A DNA stretch of 64,000 nt, from positions 1-64,000 of the forward strand of contig JADJYC010000007.1 in assembly GCA_016719925.1 (NCBI GenBank), given 5' to 3'. Origin of the DNA: Crocinitomicaceae bacterium (GTDB lineage: Bacteria > Bacteroidota > Bacteroidia > Flavobacteriales_D > Crocinitomicaceae). The notes under the pieces are model-generated. The model saw nothing but the letters and a program-made list of their open reading frames with translations. It did no database searches and was not told the origin of the DNA. Below, in pieces: positions 1 through 10,012 of the stretch; the stretch's first letter is position 1, and the number at the start of each line of letters is the position of its first letter. Both the position numbers and the translations under genes were made by a program.

Positions 1-2
1 AA

Positions 3-1002
3 TTCAGTGGCGAAAAATTGAAAACAAGTGTTATTTCAACAGCAAAAGCCATTTGGAAGGTATATGCCGGTATTACTTTGATAATGGCTTGTACCTGATA
101 ATCGGAACAGCCGTTATTTTACCTGATTACCCACTTTCCGATAATTTATTCGATGCAATTAATCATGCCATGGCCGGACAAGCTACAGGAGGATTCAGTA
201 CACTTGACAATAGTATTGCAGAATATAATTCCGCAGGAATGGAAATCCTTCATATACTGCCCATGTTTTTAGGAGCACTTTCATTTCCGTTCTTTACAAA
301 CTTGTCATGTCAAAAGACATTCGCATGTTTTGGAAAGATATACAGACAAGAGCGATAATAATTATGTGTGTATTAGGAAGCATTGTAACCCTCAGTTTTA
401 CTTTGATAGCTTCAGATGCAGTTCCAACCCACTCAGGAAGGTGTATTTCAATTTATATCTGCTCTTCCACAACCGGTTGGCAAACTTCAAATATGGCAGC
501 CCGGGATGATTCTTCATTACTGTTTATTGTATTTGTTGCCATGGTTGTTGGCGGCGCTGCTGGTGCAACAGTGGGTGGAATTAAAGTGATTCGTGCCTTA
601 CTTTTGCAAAAAGGATTGCGCTGGCAAATCAACAAAGTTTTCTTACCAAAAAGCGCCATAAAATCGGTTTCATTTAATTATAAAAGATGGTTACCTGAAG
701 ACATGAATGCAGAGCTTGCACGAGCCGCCATGTACACAATTCTATACCTTGTAATTCTTTTCATTTGTACAGTCATTACTGTCCAGTTAATGCCAGAAGG
801 TTTTACACTTGCTGATGCTTTGTTTGAAACAACTTCAGCTCAAAGTACTGTTGGACTGTCTAACGGAATTACTGATCCTTCTATGAATCCCGCTTTGGAA
901 ATTGTATTCATAATTCAAATGCTTGCAGGAAGATTGGAAATAATTCCGCTTCTGGTACTTGCAAGGATTTTTTTTTTCGGAACCAAATCACGAATGCTTT
1001 AA
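3..1002 (+). CDS. trkH: Trk/Ktr-type potassium uptake membrane subunit TrkH (5' truncated by window edge, frameshifted)
   Basis: Membrane pore subunit of the Trk potassium uptake system. Characteristic TrkH segments are present: an INHAMAGQATGGFST pore-loop region, TTGWQTSN, the glycine-rich GGAAGATVGGIKVIRAL stretch, and the C-terminal SAQSTVGLSNGI and AGRLEIIPLLVL signatures. The reading frame changes about four times (near 93, 290, 420 and 465). At each point the family sequence simply continues in another frame, so the gene was probably intact in the organism. The N-terminal half lies outside the window. trkA follows after 13 bases, as expected for a two-component Trk system in the inner membrane. 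Confidence 0.85.
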
Positions 1003-1015
1003 AAACAAATAACCT

Positions 1016-1673
1016 ATGCATATTATTATAATTGGTGCCGGTCGCACCGGAAAACATGTTATCGCTTCAGCAGTGGAAGACAAACACGATGTTTATGTCA
1101 TCGAAAAGGACCAGCATCTGGCATCTGCAATTTCAACAAATTTTGATTGTGTAGTCATCAACGCTGATGCTACCAACGCTGAAACGCTGAAAGAGGCAAA
1201 AGCACAAAAAGCTGATGCAATAGTTGTAACCACAAATGACGATGCGGTAAATATGCTTGTTATTTTACTTGCAAAACAACTGGGTGTAAAGCGGCTTGTG
1301 AGTTCAATCAACAATGAAGATCACATTCCTGTTTTTGAAAATCTTGGCATCGACACAGTTGAAAGTCCATACAGGTTGAATGGTAAATTTCTTTATCGTG
1401 CTGTTCAGGGTCCAAGCGTAAAAGAATTTCTGGATCTGGGTGACGGAGAAATTGTCGAACTGATTGTTTCTCCAAATTCAGTCATTCACAACAAAACAAA
1501 TCAAAGAAATAAATAAATCGAAATTAATGCCCAAAGACACTCGTATAATTGTAATCAAGCGTGAAGAGCAAATTATCATTCCGGAAGGAGAAACACTCAT
1601 TGAATCAGGAGATGTTGTGGCAGCTTTAACACTAAAAGAAAACGTTCCTCAACTTGCAGATTTATTTAACTGA
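1016..1673 (+). CDS. trkA: Trk system potassium uptake regulatory protein TrkA (one frameshift)
   Basis: Cytoplasmic regulatory subunit that gates TrkH in response to bound nucleotide. The N-terminus is an RCK Rossmann domain with the GAGRTGKHVI nucleotide loop and the acidic residue at the end of beta-2 (YVIEKD). The C-terminal TrkA-C domain (from about residue 140) is recovered by a single frame change near 1485-1500, within an A-rich stretch, and ends in LTLKENVPQLADLFN. Joined length is about 219 residues, corresponding to one RCK/TrkA-C unit as in single-unit TrkA/KtrA proteins. It directly follows trkH. Confidence 0.85.
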
Positions 1674-1686
1674 TTAATTTTATAAC

Positions 1687-2817
1687 ATGAAAAGTATTTA
1701 CCAACTTGCAATTTGTTTACTGTTTTTTAATCCAAATAACTCTTTATTTGCTCAGGTAACCAACACTGCAACTTTAGATACAACCGGTGGTCAGCAAATC
1801 GGTAACACTTCCATAGGGGCTTATCTCGATGCGTATTTTGGTTACGATTTCAATGAACCGGCAGGTAAAGATGTTCCGCTTTTTGTTTCATCGGCACGTC
1901 ATAATGAATTCAACATCAATCTGGCTTTTATTGATTTCAGATATAACAGCGAAAATTTCAGAGCACGCGTTGTACCGGCTTTTGGTACTTATATGAATTC
2001 GAATTATGCCAGTGAGCCTGGGACACTTCGTAATTTACTGGAAGCTAATACCGGATTCCGGATTTCAAAAAAGAAAAACATCTGGATTGATGCAGGCATT
2101 TTAGGATCTCCTTATACAAATGAAAGCGCCATCAGCAAAGATCATTTAATGTACACCCGTTCACTGGCGCCAGAATATGTTCCTTATTATCTTTGCGGAA
2201 TCAAAACTTCTTTTCCATTGGGAAAAAAAACTGAATTTTTATTTTTACATCTTAAACGGATGGCAGCAAATCAGAGATCAGAACAACGGAAAATCTATAG
2301 GTACGCAATTGGAATGGAGGCCAAACAATAACAACCTGATTAACTGGAATACCTATGCGGGAGATGAACGTTTTGATTTGATTCCCGGTTACTCCAAATT
2401 TTGAGAATGCGATATTTTACAGATATATACTGGTTATATAATGCGGGTAAAAAATGGTCATTCACTTCCTGCGTTTATATCGGTATGCAGGAAAAGTTAG
2501 ATGGATTGAATATGAGGCACAAATACTTCTGGGGACAGGCTAATTTTATTGCTTCATTTAAATTCTCAGAGAAGTTTTCACTTGCAGGCAGAGCGGAATA
2601 TTTTTCAGATGATTCCGGCATCATGATCTCAACAAGTTCAAACTACTTTAATGGAGGTAGTGCTGGTTTGTGCTTGAACTACAAACCAAATGCGCATGCA
2701 CTTATCCGACTGGAAGGCCGTCAGTTTTTAAACCAGTCAGACATTTATACAGACAAAAACGGCAGTGCTGTCAACTCATTAACCTGGCTCACAAGCTCAA
2801 TTACTGTCTGGTTCTAG
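1687..2817 (+). CDS. Outer-membrane beta-barrel porin, OmpL/BBP2-like (two frameshifts)
   Basis: Begins with a signal peptide ending near LFAQ, followed by alternating hydrophobic/aromatic strands typical of an outer-membrane barrel. The sequence resembles the putative beta-barrel porin-2 family of Bacteroidota, with an IGAYLDAYFGYDF N-terminal strand and a closing C-terminal LTSSITVWF with terminal Phe. The frame changes near 2235 (a G/A homopolymer) and near 2400. Joined length is about 376 residues. It lies 13 bases after trkA in the same direction and may be co-transcribed with it. The solute is unknown. Confidence 0.7.
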
Positions 2818-2882
2818 GCTAAGTTATTAACACTCAATTCAAAGTCTCTTTTGTGCTTTCGATTTTATTCTATCTTTAACGC

Positions 2883-3448
2883 ATGGAATTTTTTGACAGC
2901 ATGGAGCCTTTGCTCCGAACCTTCTGGTACATTGCCCTGCCGGCAACTTTAGTTTTTCTTATTCAAAGTGTGATGACCTTTATGGGAATGGATTCTCATG
3001 ATGGCGTAGATGCTGATTTTAACTCTGATCTTTCACATACAGATGCTCCCTTTCAGTTATTCTCACTAAGAAACCTGATAAACTTTTTAATGGGATTAGG
3101 CTGGGGTGGAATTTGTTTTTATACCACTATTGAAAATCATCTCATTTTAACTGGTGTTGCATTATTGGTTGGAATTATTTTTGTTGCCCTTTTCTTTTTT
3201 GTTATCAAACAGATTCAGAAACTGGCTGAAGACAATTCATTTAAAATTGAAGAAACAGTAAATAAAACAGCTTCTGTTTATCTTACCATTCCTGCTGCTA
3301 AAAGTGGCAAAGGAAAAATTCAGATATCTGTTCGTGGTTCAATGCACGAGTTGGATGCAGTGACAGAAGGAGAAAAATTGAAACCGGTGCACCGGTTAAA
3401 GTAGTGCGTGTTGAAGGATCAACATTAGTATTTGTAGAAAAAATTTAA
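2883..3448 (+). CDS. NfeD-like (YuaF-type) membrane protein partnered with flotillin (one frameshift)
   Basis: Short membrane protein with about three hydrophobic segments (residues about 15-35, 60-80 and 88-112) and a C-terminal small beta domain ending in APVKVVRVEGSTLVFVEKI, typical of the NfeD OB-fold. The last 22 codons are recovered by assuming one missing A near 3381; otherwise the frame stops at 3404. The next gene, 9 bases downstream, is a flotillin, the same arrangement as yuaF-yuaG in Bacillus. NfeD-like proteins are known partners of SPFH proteins in membrane microdomains, which supports the call. Confidence 0.75.
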
Positions 3449-3457
3449 TTAATAAAT

Positions 3458-4998
3458 ATGGAAATTGTCAGCAATCCTTTATTTCTGATCGGCATTGGTG
3501 TTGTCGTTCTTTTTATCATAATCTCAGCGCTTATCTCACGGTATAAAAGATGTCCGTCAGATAAAATTTTAGTGGTTTACGGACGCACAGGTGGTCAATC
3601 TGCAAAATGCATTCACGGAGGCGGAGCATTTATCTGGCCGGTAATTCAGGATTATGCTTATCTCGATTTGAAACCAATTTCAATTGAAGCTAATCTGACC
3701 AATGCTTTATCCCGTCAGAATATCCGTGTGGATGTACCTTGCCGTTTTACCATTGCTATTTCTACAGAACAGGAAAGTATGGGAAATGCTGCTGAACGAT
3801 TACTTGGTTTACACCATGAGCAGATTCAGGAACTTTCAAAAGATATTTTATTCGGTCAGCTGCGTTTGGTGATTGCCACCATGACAATTGAAGAAATCAA
3901 TTCTGACCGTGATAAATTTTTAGATAATATTTCTAAAAACGTAGACACTGAATTGAAAAAAATCGGTTTGAAACTGATCAACGTTAACGTGACCGATATC
4001 AGAGATGAATCAGGCTATATTGAAGCATTAGGTAAAGAAGCTGCATCCAAAGCCATAAACGAAGCAAAAATTTCAGTAGCGGAACAGGATAAAATCGGGG
4101 AAACCGGAAAGGCAGTTGCAGACAGAGAACGTGAAACACAAATTGCTGAAACACACAGAGACCGTGACGTTAAAATTGCAAACACACACAAAGACAGAGA
4201 AATCAGTATTGCAATTGCGGCAAAAGATGAAGCGATTGGTAGAGCGGATGCAGAAAGAGACACACGTATCAAAACATCTGAAGCAAATGCCATTGCTGTA
4301 AAGGTGAAAACACAGCAAAATTGAAATTGCTTCTTCAGATGCATTAAGAAGAAAAAGAAGCAGAGGCTTTGCGTATTGCAATTGCGGCTGAAAAAGTTCA
4401 ACAGGCAAAAGCGCTTGAAGAATCATACTTAGCGGAACAAAAAGCTGAGCTTGCACGTTCTGAAAGAGAACGCTCAACACAAATTGCAAACATCATTGTT
4501 CCTGCAGAAATTCAAAAACAACAAGCAATTATTCATGCGCAGGCAGATGCTGAAACCTTGCGTGAAAATGCAAAAGGTGAAGCCGATGCCATCTTTGCAA
4601 AAATGGATGCCGAAGCAAGAGGTTTATATGAAATCCTGACAAAACAAGCATTAGGTTATGAGCAGGTGGTTAAAGCCGCCGGCGGTGATCCAACAAAAGC
4701 ATTCCAGTTATTGCTCATTGAAAAATTACCGGAATTGGTGCGCACACAGGTAGATGCAGTTAAGAATATTAAAATTGATAAAATTACGGTTTGGGATTCT
4801 GGCGCTAACGGAGAAAACGGCGGTAGCTCAACGTCCAACTTTGTCTCTAATATGATGAAAACTGTTCCGCCGTTAAATGATTTGTTTAACATGGCGGGCT
4901 TGAATCTTCCAACTTATTTGAAAGGACCTGACGGAACAAATGTGGAAACTTTGAAGAAATCAGATCTCGAAGATGATCAGACACAGGAAAAGAAATAA
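3458..4998 (+). CDS. Flotillin-like SPFH/band-7 protein (two frameshifts)
   Basis: Membrane-scaffolding protein of the flotillin family. It has an N-terminal membrane anchor (residues about 5-25), an SPFH domain (about 30-200), then a long Ala/Glu/Lys-rich coiled coil with many EAE and AEAR-type repeats, and a flotillin C-terminal region (LPELVRTQVDAVKNIKIDKITVWDSG). The frame is interrupted twice close together, near 4313 and 4349, inside the coiled coil; in the intervening frame the text continues the flotillin pattern (SSDALRR). Joined length is about 513 residues. It is paired with the NfeD-like gene just upstream. Confidence 0.85.
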
Positions 4999-5053
4999 TT
5001 GAATAGTCCTTATTGCCGTGCATATTTTTTTTAACTCACATGTCAAAAAAATC

Positions 5054-5773
5054 ATGTTGAAGTATTTGATTCTTCTGATCTTTTTATGTCAGACGGAAAA
5101 AATTATGAGTCAGGATACTTTCAGTAAAATAGGTTTTAGTTTAGTTGTCAATCCTCAGATAAGCTATCATAAATTATTCTTAGAAAAACAAAATGATCCG
5201 TTTTTGGATAGTGTATTTCAGGATATTTATGATTACAGAAAAGACACCGAGTTACCGATATATAATTTAACTGGTGGCATCAGTTTTCTTTGGAATATAA
5301 GCAAAACATATACGCTTGAAACAGGCCTTCACTATGGCGAATTCGGTTACAGAACAAATTGGTTTGCCTTTCCAAATACGAGTGATCCCTATTTACCGGA
5401 TTCTGTTAAATTAAAATATCAATTCAGGTATGCCGAAATTCCGGTTCGTTTTTATTATTGCCTGAATAAACAATTATTTTACACAGGAATTGGTATTACT
5501 CCAGGTTTTCTGTTTCTTTCAACTTCAACATTCTATCAGCATTTTAACGGAGGGTCAGTGGAAAAAGACAAATCCATTGAAGATATCTCAGGATTCAATA
5601 AATTTTCTTTGACAGCACATGTCAATTTTGGCTTTCATCTTAAACTTAATGATACCTATGGTTTGAGAATTCAACCGAATGTCAATTATCAAGTTCTTAA
5701 AATTACAGAGACTCCAATTACTGCTAAATTCAGAAGTATAGGAACAAGCTTTATTTTTCAAATGAATCGGTAA
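5054..5773 (+). CDS. Secreted outer-membrane beta-barrel protein, PorT-like fold
   Basis: I chose the ATG at 5054 rather than 5018 because it starts a regular signal peptide (MLKYLILLIFL ... MSQ). The mature part of about 220 residues consists of alternating aromatic strands, for example LTGGISFLWNISKTYTLETGL and a C-terminal IGTSFIFQMNR. This matches the general outer-membrane beta-barrel/PorT-like group of Bacteroidota, whose members are functionally diverse. It follows the flotillin gene by 55 bases. No specific function can be assigned. Confidence 0.6.
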   Translation: MLKYLILLIFLCQTEKIMSQDTFSKIGFSLVVNPQISYHKLFLEKQNDPFLDSVFQDIYDYRKDTELPIYNLTGGISFLWNISKTYTLETGLHYGEFGYRTNWFAFPNTSDPYLPDSVKLKYQFRYAEIPVRFYYCLNKQLFYTGIGITPGFLFLSTSTFYQHFNGGSVEKDKSIEDISGFNKFSLTAHVNFGFHLKLNDTYGLRIQPNVNYQVLKITETPITAKFRSIGTSFIFQMNR

Positions 5774-5824
5774 GATCTTTATTATTTGAATAATTCTACA
5801 AACTTTGACATTTAAACAATCCTG

Positions 5825-6814
5825 ATGCTTAAAAAAAATCAGAATACAAACCCAAAAAAATCCGGCAAAAAAGTTCGCACTGAAAAAACTGAATTACATC
5901 CCCGGAGTAAACACAGAGGCAGATATGATTTCAAAAAACTGATTGGTGTTAATCCTGAATTATCCAAGTTTGTTGCAACCAATTCTTTTGGAATAGAAAC
6001 AATTGATTTTTCAAATCCTGCTGCAGTTATAGCGCTGAACACAGCAATTCTTATATCAGATTATAGATTGGATTACTGGGAGATTCCTGCCGACTATTTA
6101 TGTCCTCCTATTCCGGGAAGAGCTGATTATATTCATCACGCAGCTGATCTGCTGGCTTCAAGCAACAAAGGGAAGATTCCAACGGGTTCTAAAGTTAAAG
6201 TACTCGACATTGGAACCGGATCAAGTTGTATTTTTTCAGTTATCGGACATCAGGAATATGACTGGTCATTCATTGGAACAGATATTGATAAAATTGCGCT
6301 TGAATCAGCTTCAAAAATTATTGCCCGCAATCCTTCCCTCACCAAAAGTATTGAACTGCGTTTTCAATCCAATCCCCGCAATATAATTTACGGTGTATTT
6401 ATGAAAGAGGAATGCGTGGATCTTACAATCTGTAATCCGCCGTTTCATTCATCTGCAGAAGAATCAATACAGGCATCAACCAGAAAAATTTCAAACCTCA
6501 AAGGAAAAAAAATCAATAAACCGGTTCTCAATTTTGGCGGAAAGAACAATGAACTCTGGTGTGAAGGTGGTGAATTGAAATTTGTACGCGATATGATTTT
6601 TCAAAGCAAACAATTTTCACACGCTTGTCTTTGGTTTACCACTGCAGTCTCCAAACAATCAAATCTGAAATCAATCACAGACACATTAAAACGTGTGAAT
6701 GCCGCTGGAGTAAAAACAATACCAACCGCACAGGGAAATAAAACAGGCCGTATTGTTGCCTGGACTTTTTTGAATAAAGCGGAGCAGGAATCCTGGGTAA
6801 AAAAAAGATGGTAG
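5825..6814 (+). CDS. rlmF: 23S rRNA (adenine-1618-N6)-methyltransferase RlmF
   Basis: SAM-dependent methyltransferase modifying A1618 of 23S rRNA. It shows a basic N-terminus (LHPRSKHRGRYDFKKLI), the SAM-binding motif I (VLDIGTGSSCIFSVIG), and the catalytic NPPF motif (CNPPFHSSAEES) of N6-adenine methyltransferases. A late GRIVAWTF segment matches the family end. Length is 329 residues, close to the usual 300-330. It appears to be a single-gene unit. Confidence 0.92.
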   Translation: MLKKNQNTNPKKSGKKVRTEKTELHPRSKHRGRYDFKKLIGVNPELSKFVATNSFGIETIDFSNPAAVIALNTAILISDYRLDYWEIPADYLCPPIPGRADYIHHAADLLASSNKGKIPTGSKVKVLDIGTGSSCIFSVIGHQEYDWSFIGTDIDKIALESASKIIARNPSLTKSIELRFQSNPRNIIYGVFMKEECVDLTICNPPFHSSAEESIQASTRKISNLKGKKINKPVLNFGGKNNELWCEGGELKFVRDMIFQSKQFSHACLWFTTAVSKQSNLKSITDTLKRVNAAGVKTIPTAQGNKTGRIVAWTFLNKAEQESWVKKRW

Positions 6815-6872
6815 TCTGTAAGTTGTGATTTCAAAAATGAAGAATTGAATTACTGATCATTCTCTTATCTTT

Positions 6873-8177
6873 ATGCTGATGAAATTTTTAATTTTCTTTT
6901 TCTGTCTTGCTGTTTTTGAAGTTTCCTATTCACAGGATATAAAGGTCTATTTCAATCAATCTGTCAATAATGCAGTCTCAGTTTATGCTGATGCGCAAAC
7001 ATCCGGAAATCTCGATGACACAATTTGCAAATACATTGATTTAGCGGTCGAAAAACTGGATATTGCTGTCTGGGATAATGGCAGCGATGTTATTACGGAT
7101 TGTATAAATGAAGCCTATCTGAGAGGTGTTCAGGTAAGATATATCACATCTTCCAATGCCTTGAATTCATCTCTTTCAAATCTGAATTCAAATATTCCGG
7201 TACTTGAAAGAAATTCAGGAATCAGCAGTGATGTAATGCATAATAAATTTGTAATAGTTGACGAGTCCTATCTGATCACCGGGTCCATGAATTTTAATGA
7301 CGGTGCCATTCAAGACGATTACAATAACATTGTTCTTATTCACAATACCCAAATGTGCTATAACTACAGAATTGAATTTGAAGAAATGTGGGGCGGATCA
7401 GGTGCGGGCTATTCCACATCTGCAAGTAAATTTGGTCCTGATAAATCAGATAATACATATCATGCTTTTGTCATTGGAGGTGTTGATGTGGAATCCTATT
7501 TTTCACCTACTGATCAGACTACTTTACACATCATTGAAGAAATTGATGCAGCTGATTATACACTGGATATAGCCATGTTTACCTTTATCAATAATGACAT
7601 TGGTGATGCTGTAATTGCCGCTCACAACAGAGGTGTGGAAGTAAGATGTATTATTGAAAACGAAAATTATATAGGTTCAGAATTCAATGCACTTCAAAGC
7701 GCAGGAATTCCTGTACTTTCGCATGATGGAATTGCATTTGATTTCCATCACAAATATTGTATTATTGATGCGCTTCATACAACTTCTGATCCAACTGTAA
7801 TTACCGGTTCACACAACTGGACCAATTCTGCAGAAGAAGAATACGACGAGAATACACTCATCATTCACAACCCTGCAATCAGCTGGCAGTATTTGGAAGA
7901 ATTCAGTATGCGCTGGTCTGAACTTGGAGGAACTTTATCTGAAAATACAACGATTCATGACCAGGAAATTCCAGTTATTACTTCAGTCAACGGAATCACA
8001 ACCATCTCAAACATAAAGCAACAATCTACTTTTCAGATCTGCACTCCGGATGGAAAAATTTATAAAACCATCACAGCTTCTGCAGGTTCAGATATTTCAA
8101 TTGCATTGGAAACCGGCGTTTACCTTTTAATCCAAACTGAAAAAGAATCAGTTCAAAAGTTTGTTGTCATAAAATAG
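6873..8177 (+). CDS. Secreted phospholipase D-like protein with two HKD motifs and a T9SS-type tail
   Basis: A signal peptide (ends near SYSQ) is followed by two phospholipase-D repeats. The first has HNKFVIVDESYLITGSMNF and the second HHKYCIID followed by ITGSHNW, so both catalytic H-x-K-x4-D motifs are intact. Residues about 370-434 form a small beta domain (ICTPDGKIYKTI ... GVYLLIQTEKESVQKFVVIK), the pattern of a type-A T9SS sorting domain. This suggests export across the outer membrane. The substrate could be phospholipid or nucleic acid; the single-protein two-HKD layout fits both PLD-family nucleases and lipases. Confidence 0.85.
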   Translation: MLMKFLIFFFCLAVFEVSYSQDIKVYFNQSVNNAVSVYADAQTSGNLDDTICKYIDLAVEKLDIAVWDNGSDVITDCINEAYLRGVQVRYITSSNALNSSLSNLNSNIPVLERNSGISSDVMHNKFVIVDESYLITGSMNFNDGAIQDDYNNIVLIHNTQMCYNYRIEFEEMWGGSGAGYSTSASKFGPDKSDNTYHAFVIGGVDVESYFSPTDQTTLHIIEEIDAADYTLDIAMFTFINNDIGDAVIAAHNRGVEVRCIIENENYIGSEFNALQSAGIPVLSHDGIAFDFHHKYCIIDALHTTSDPTVITGSHNWTNSAEEEYDENTLIIHNPAISWQYLEEFSMRWSELGGTLSENTTIHDQEIPVITSVNGITTISNIKQQSTFQICTPDGKIYKTITASAGSDISIALETGVYLLIQTEKESVQKFVVIK

Positions 8178-8185
8178 TTTTTCTG

Positions 8186-8818
8186 ATGAGTAACAACCAA
8201 GAGAAAAAATTCATCACTGAAAACGGCTACTGTCACTTACTACCCTATCACCTGGTAATCTCTCAGGAAGGAAATCCAAATGAAATGCTGCGCAGAAAAG
8301 ACAAAAACACCTATCCGCTGATAAACCTTTTTATCGGTATTATTACCATTGTATTTACAGTACTGGGAATTTTTCTTCTTTCTTTAGGAAAAACAAATGA
8401 CGCATCATTTCTATTGCTGTGCGTTCCGTTTAACATTTACTTTCTCTTCAGATTCAGAAACAGGTCTAATATTAATGTGATTGACCGTTCAAGAATTATG
8501 AATATCCGCCTGGGAAAAATTATGCTGAATCCCGCATTTATCATTTTGTTCAAAGATTCAAAAGGCAAACTGAAAGAAAGAATTTTGGTTATGCGTTCCA
8601 ATGACAGTGATAAAATTCTGAAAGCAATGCATCTGCTGAGTTCAGAAAAATTAATGCTTTCAGATTCCCAACAATTTAAAGTTTCAGCTAAAAAACTGAT
8701 TAACGAAAAAAGCGAATTGAACAAATCTGAAACACCTGTTCAACAGCAGCCGGATCAGCAAACTAAAAAAGAAACAAATTACAAACGCACTAAAGACGGA
8801 TACCTGAAAGATTTTTAA
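8186..8818 (+). CDS. Hypothetical membrane protein with two transmembrane helices
   Basis: 210 residues with two hydrophobic helices (about 47-72 and 76-92) in the N-terminal half and a charged, Lys/Gln-rich cytosolic tail (ETPVQQQPDQQTKKETNYKRT). It starts 8 bases after the secreted PLD gene and is probably co-transcribed. Segments like FRNRSNINVIDRSRIMNIRLGK resemble a short PH-like beta region, but this is weak. I recognise no family. Confidence 0.6.
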   Translation: MSNNQEKKFITENGYCHLLPYHLVISQEGNPNEMLRRKDKNTYPLINLFIGIITIVFTVLGIFLLSLGKTNDASFLLLCVPFNIYFLFRFRNRSNINVIDRSRIMNIRLGKIMLNPAFIILFKDSKGKLKERILVMRSNDSDKILKAMHLLSSEKLMLSDSQQFKVSAKKLINEKSELNKSETPVQQQPDQQTKKETNYKRTKDGYLKDF

Positions 8819-8875
8819 CTTTAAAATTATGGTAAAGTAAGTACCTGCTTAATTTTTAAAACCCTCTGAACAAAA

Positions 8876-9220
8876 TCAATTCATCAATTGTCTGTCCCAG
8901 TTTGAAATTAACCTGTCACTCTCACGTATAAATTCGTCGTACTCATGAAATGACTCAGGTGTTTCACCTTTTCTCGATACCAGCGTGTAATAAACCTTTT
9001 GAATCAATCTCAGGATATCTGAATTAATTAAGTGTTTGGATGCTTCAGGATTTGCATGAAAATTATCATAGACTGTTTTGATCCGGTCAAGTTTTTGCTG
9101 TTCTGAACTGCTCAGATTATTTTTATTGACCAGATTTGAAAATAACGGAATCAAAACACGGCTCATTCGCACAAACCGCTGCATGAGCTGGACTGCTGAT
9201 ACTCTTTCACTGAAAGTCAT
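8876..9220 (-). CDS. Hypothetical small helical protein
   Basis: 114 residues from the ATG at 9220 (MTFSERVSAVQLMQ). This start was chosen because a near-perfect Shine-Dalgarno (AAAGGAGG) lies 7 bases upstream, which is uncommon in Bacteroidota; an in-frame upstream ATG at 9292 has none. The protein is predicted almost fully helical (FVRMSRVLIPLFSNLV, SSSEQQKLDRIKTVYDNF) and charged, with no signal peptide. It faces the convergent membrane-protein gene. No family recognised. Confidence 0.6.
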   Translation of the reverse strand: MTFSERVSAVQLMQRFVRMSRVLIPLFSNLVNKNNLSSSEQQKLDRIKTVYDNFHANPEASKHLINSDILRLIQKVYYTLVSRKGETPESFHEYDEFIRESDRLISNWDRQLMN

Positions 9221-9352
9221 AACAAACCTCCTTTCCTTTTTTAATAAGACGAATGATCTGACATGCAGGTTGGCTGTATGAATAAAATTCAATCAAGTAA
9301 TTACTGAAATAAGCAGCTGCGCATTCGTAATTCTGACAACAATTCAATTTAA

Positions 9353-9925
9353 TTACTTTTTAATAAACTCAAAAAACAGTTCTGTATTTGCTCTTGGTTT
9401 AGCTGAATCAGCAGCAGTTATAAGAGTTTCAATCGTAAATAAGGGCCTGAATAATTTTTCATATTCGTCTTTGCTGCCGCCAAAAGGTGGTCCACCCTCA
9501 AAATCTCGATTAAATAACAACCCCGCCAGTTTTCCTCCTGTATTGAGAAGTGCATACATTTTCTCAGCATAAGCTTTGCGCATTTCGGGATGTATTGCAC
9601 AAAAAAAAGTCTGTTCAATGATCAGATCATATTCATCTTTCAGATCAAAAAAATCCTGAATAAAAATATGATTCCGGGGAAAAACAGGATACCTTTTTAA
9701 AAAAGACTCTACCGCAAGTTCTGAAATTTCTACAATGTAAGTATTGTGAAATCCACTCTCCCAAAGGTATTCGGCCTCATAAGCGTTACCGCATCCGGGG
9801 ATCAGAATTTTCAGTTTCTTATTATCCAGTTTGTCAAAAAATGACTTCAGCGGAGGTGAAACTGCTCCCAGATCCCATCCTGTTAAATGCTGCTCCCACC
9901 GGTTATCCCAAAATGATTTTTCCAT
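9353..9925 (-). CDS. SAM-dependent methyltransferase, thiopurine S-methyltransferase (TPMT)-like
   Basis: The start at 9925 (MEKSFWDNRWEQHLTGWDLG) matches the typical N-terminus of this family, where a WDxRW...GWD segment precedes the cofactor fold; an upstream ATG at 9961 is possible. Motif I reads ILIPGCGNAYEAEYL, as in TPMT-type enzymes (PGCG), and the late region has a GPPFGGSKDEYEKLF loop. Length is about 190 residues. These bacterial enzymes methylate sulfur, selenium or tellurium compounds or thiols; the exact substrate here is unknown. Confidence 0.8.
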   Translation of the reverse strand: MEKSFWDNRWEQHLTGWDLGAVSPPLKSFFDKLDNKKLKILIPGCGNAYEAEYLWESGFHNTYIVEISELAVESFLKRYPVFPRNHIFIQDFFDLKDEYDLIIEQTFFCAIHPEMRKAYAEKMYALLNTGGKLAGLLFNRDFEGGPPFGGSKDEYEKLFRPLFTIETLITAADSAKPRANTELFFEFIKK

Positions 9926-10012
9926 GTTCAAAATTAATAATTCCTTATGTCTGTTTAACACCGGTACAATTTTTGGAAAATAGAACTATATTAGTTCAAC
10001 AAATTCAACACC

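Noticed and set aside
4015..4489. Long minus-strand open frames opposite the flotillin coiled coil
   Set aside because: Shadow frames produced by the repetitive Ala/Glu codons of the flotillin gene.
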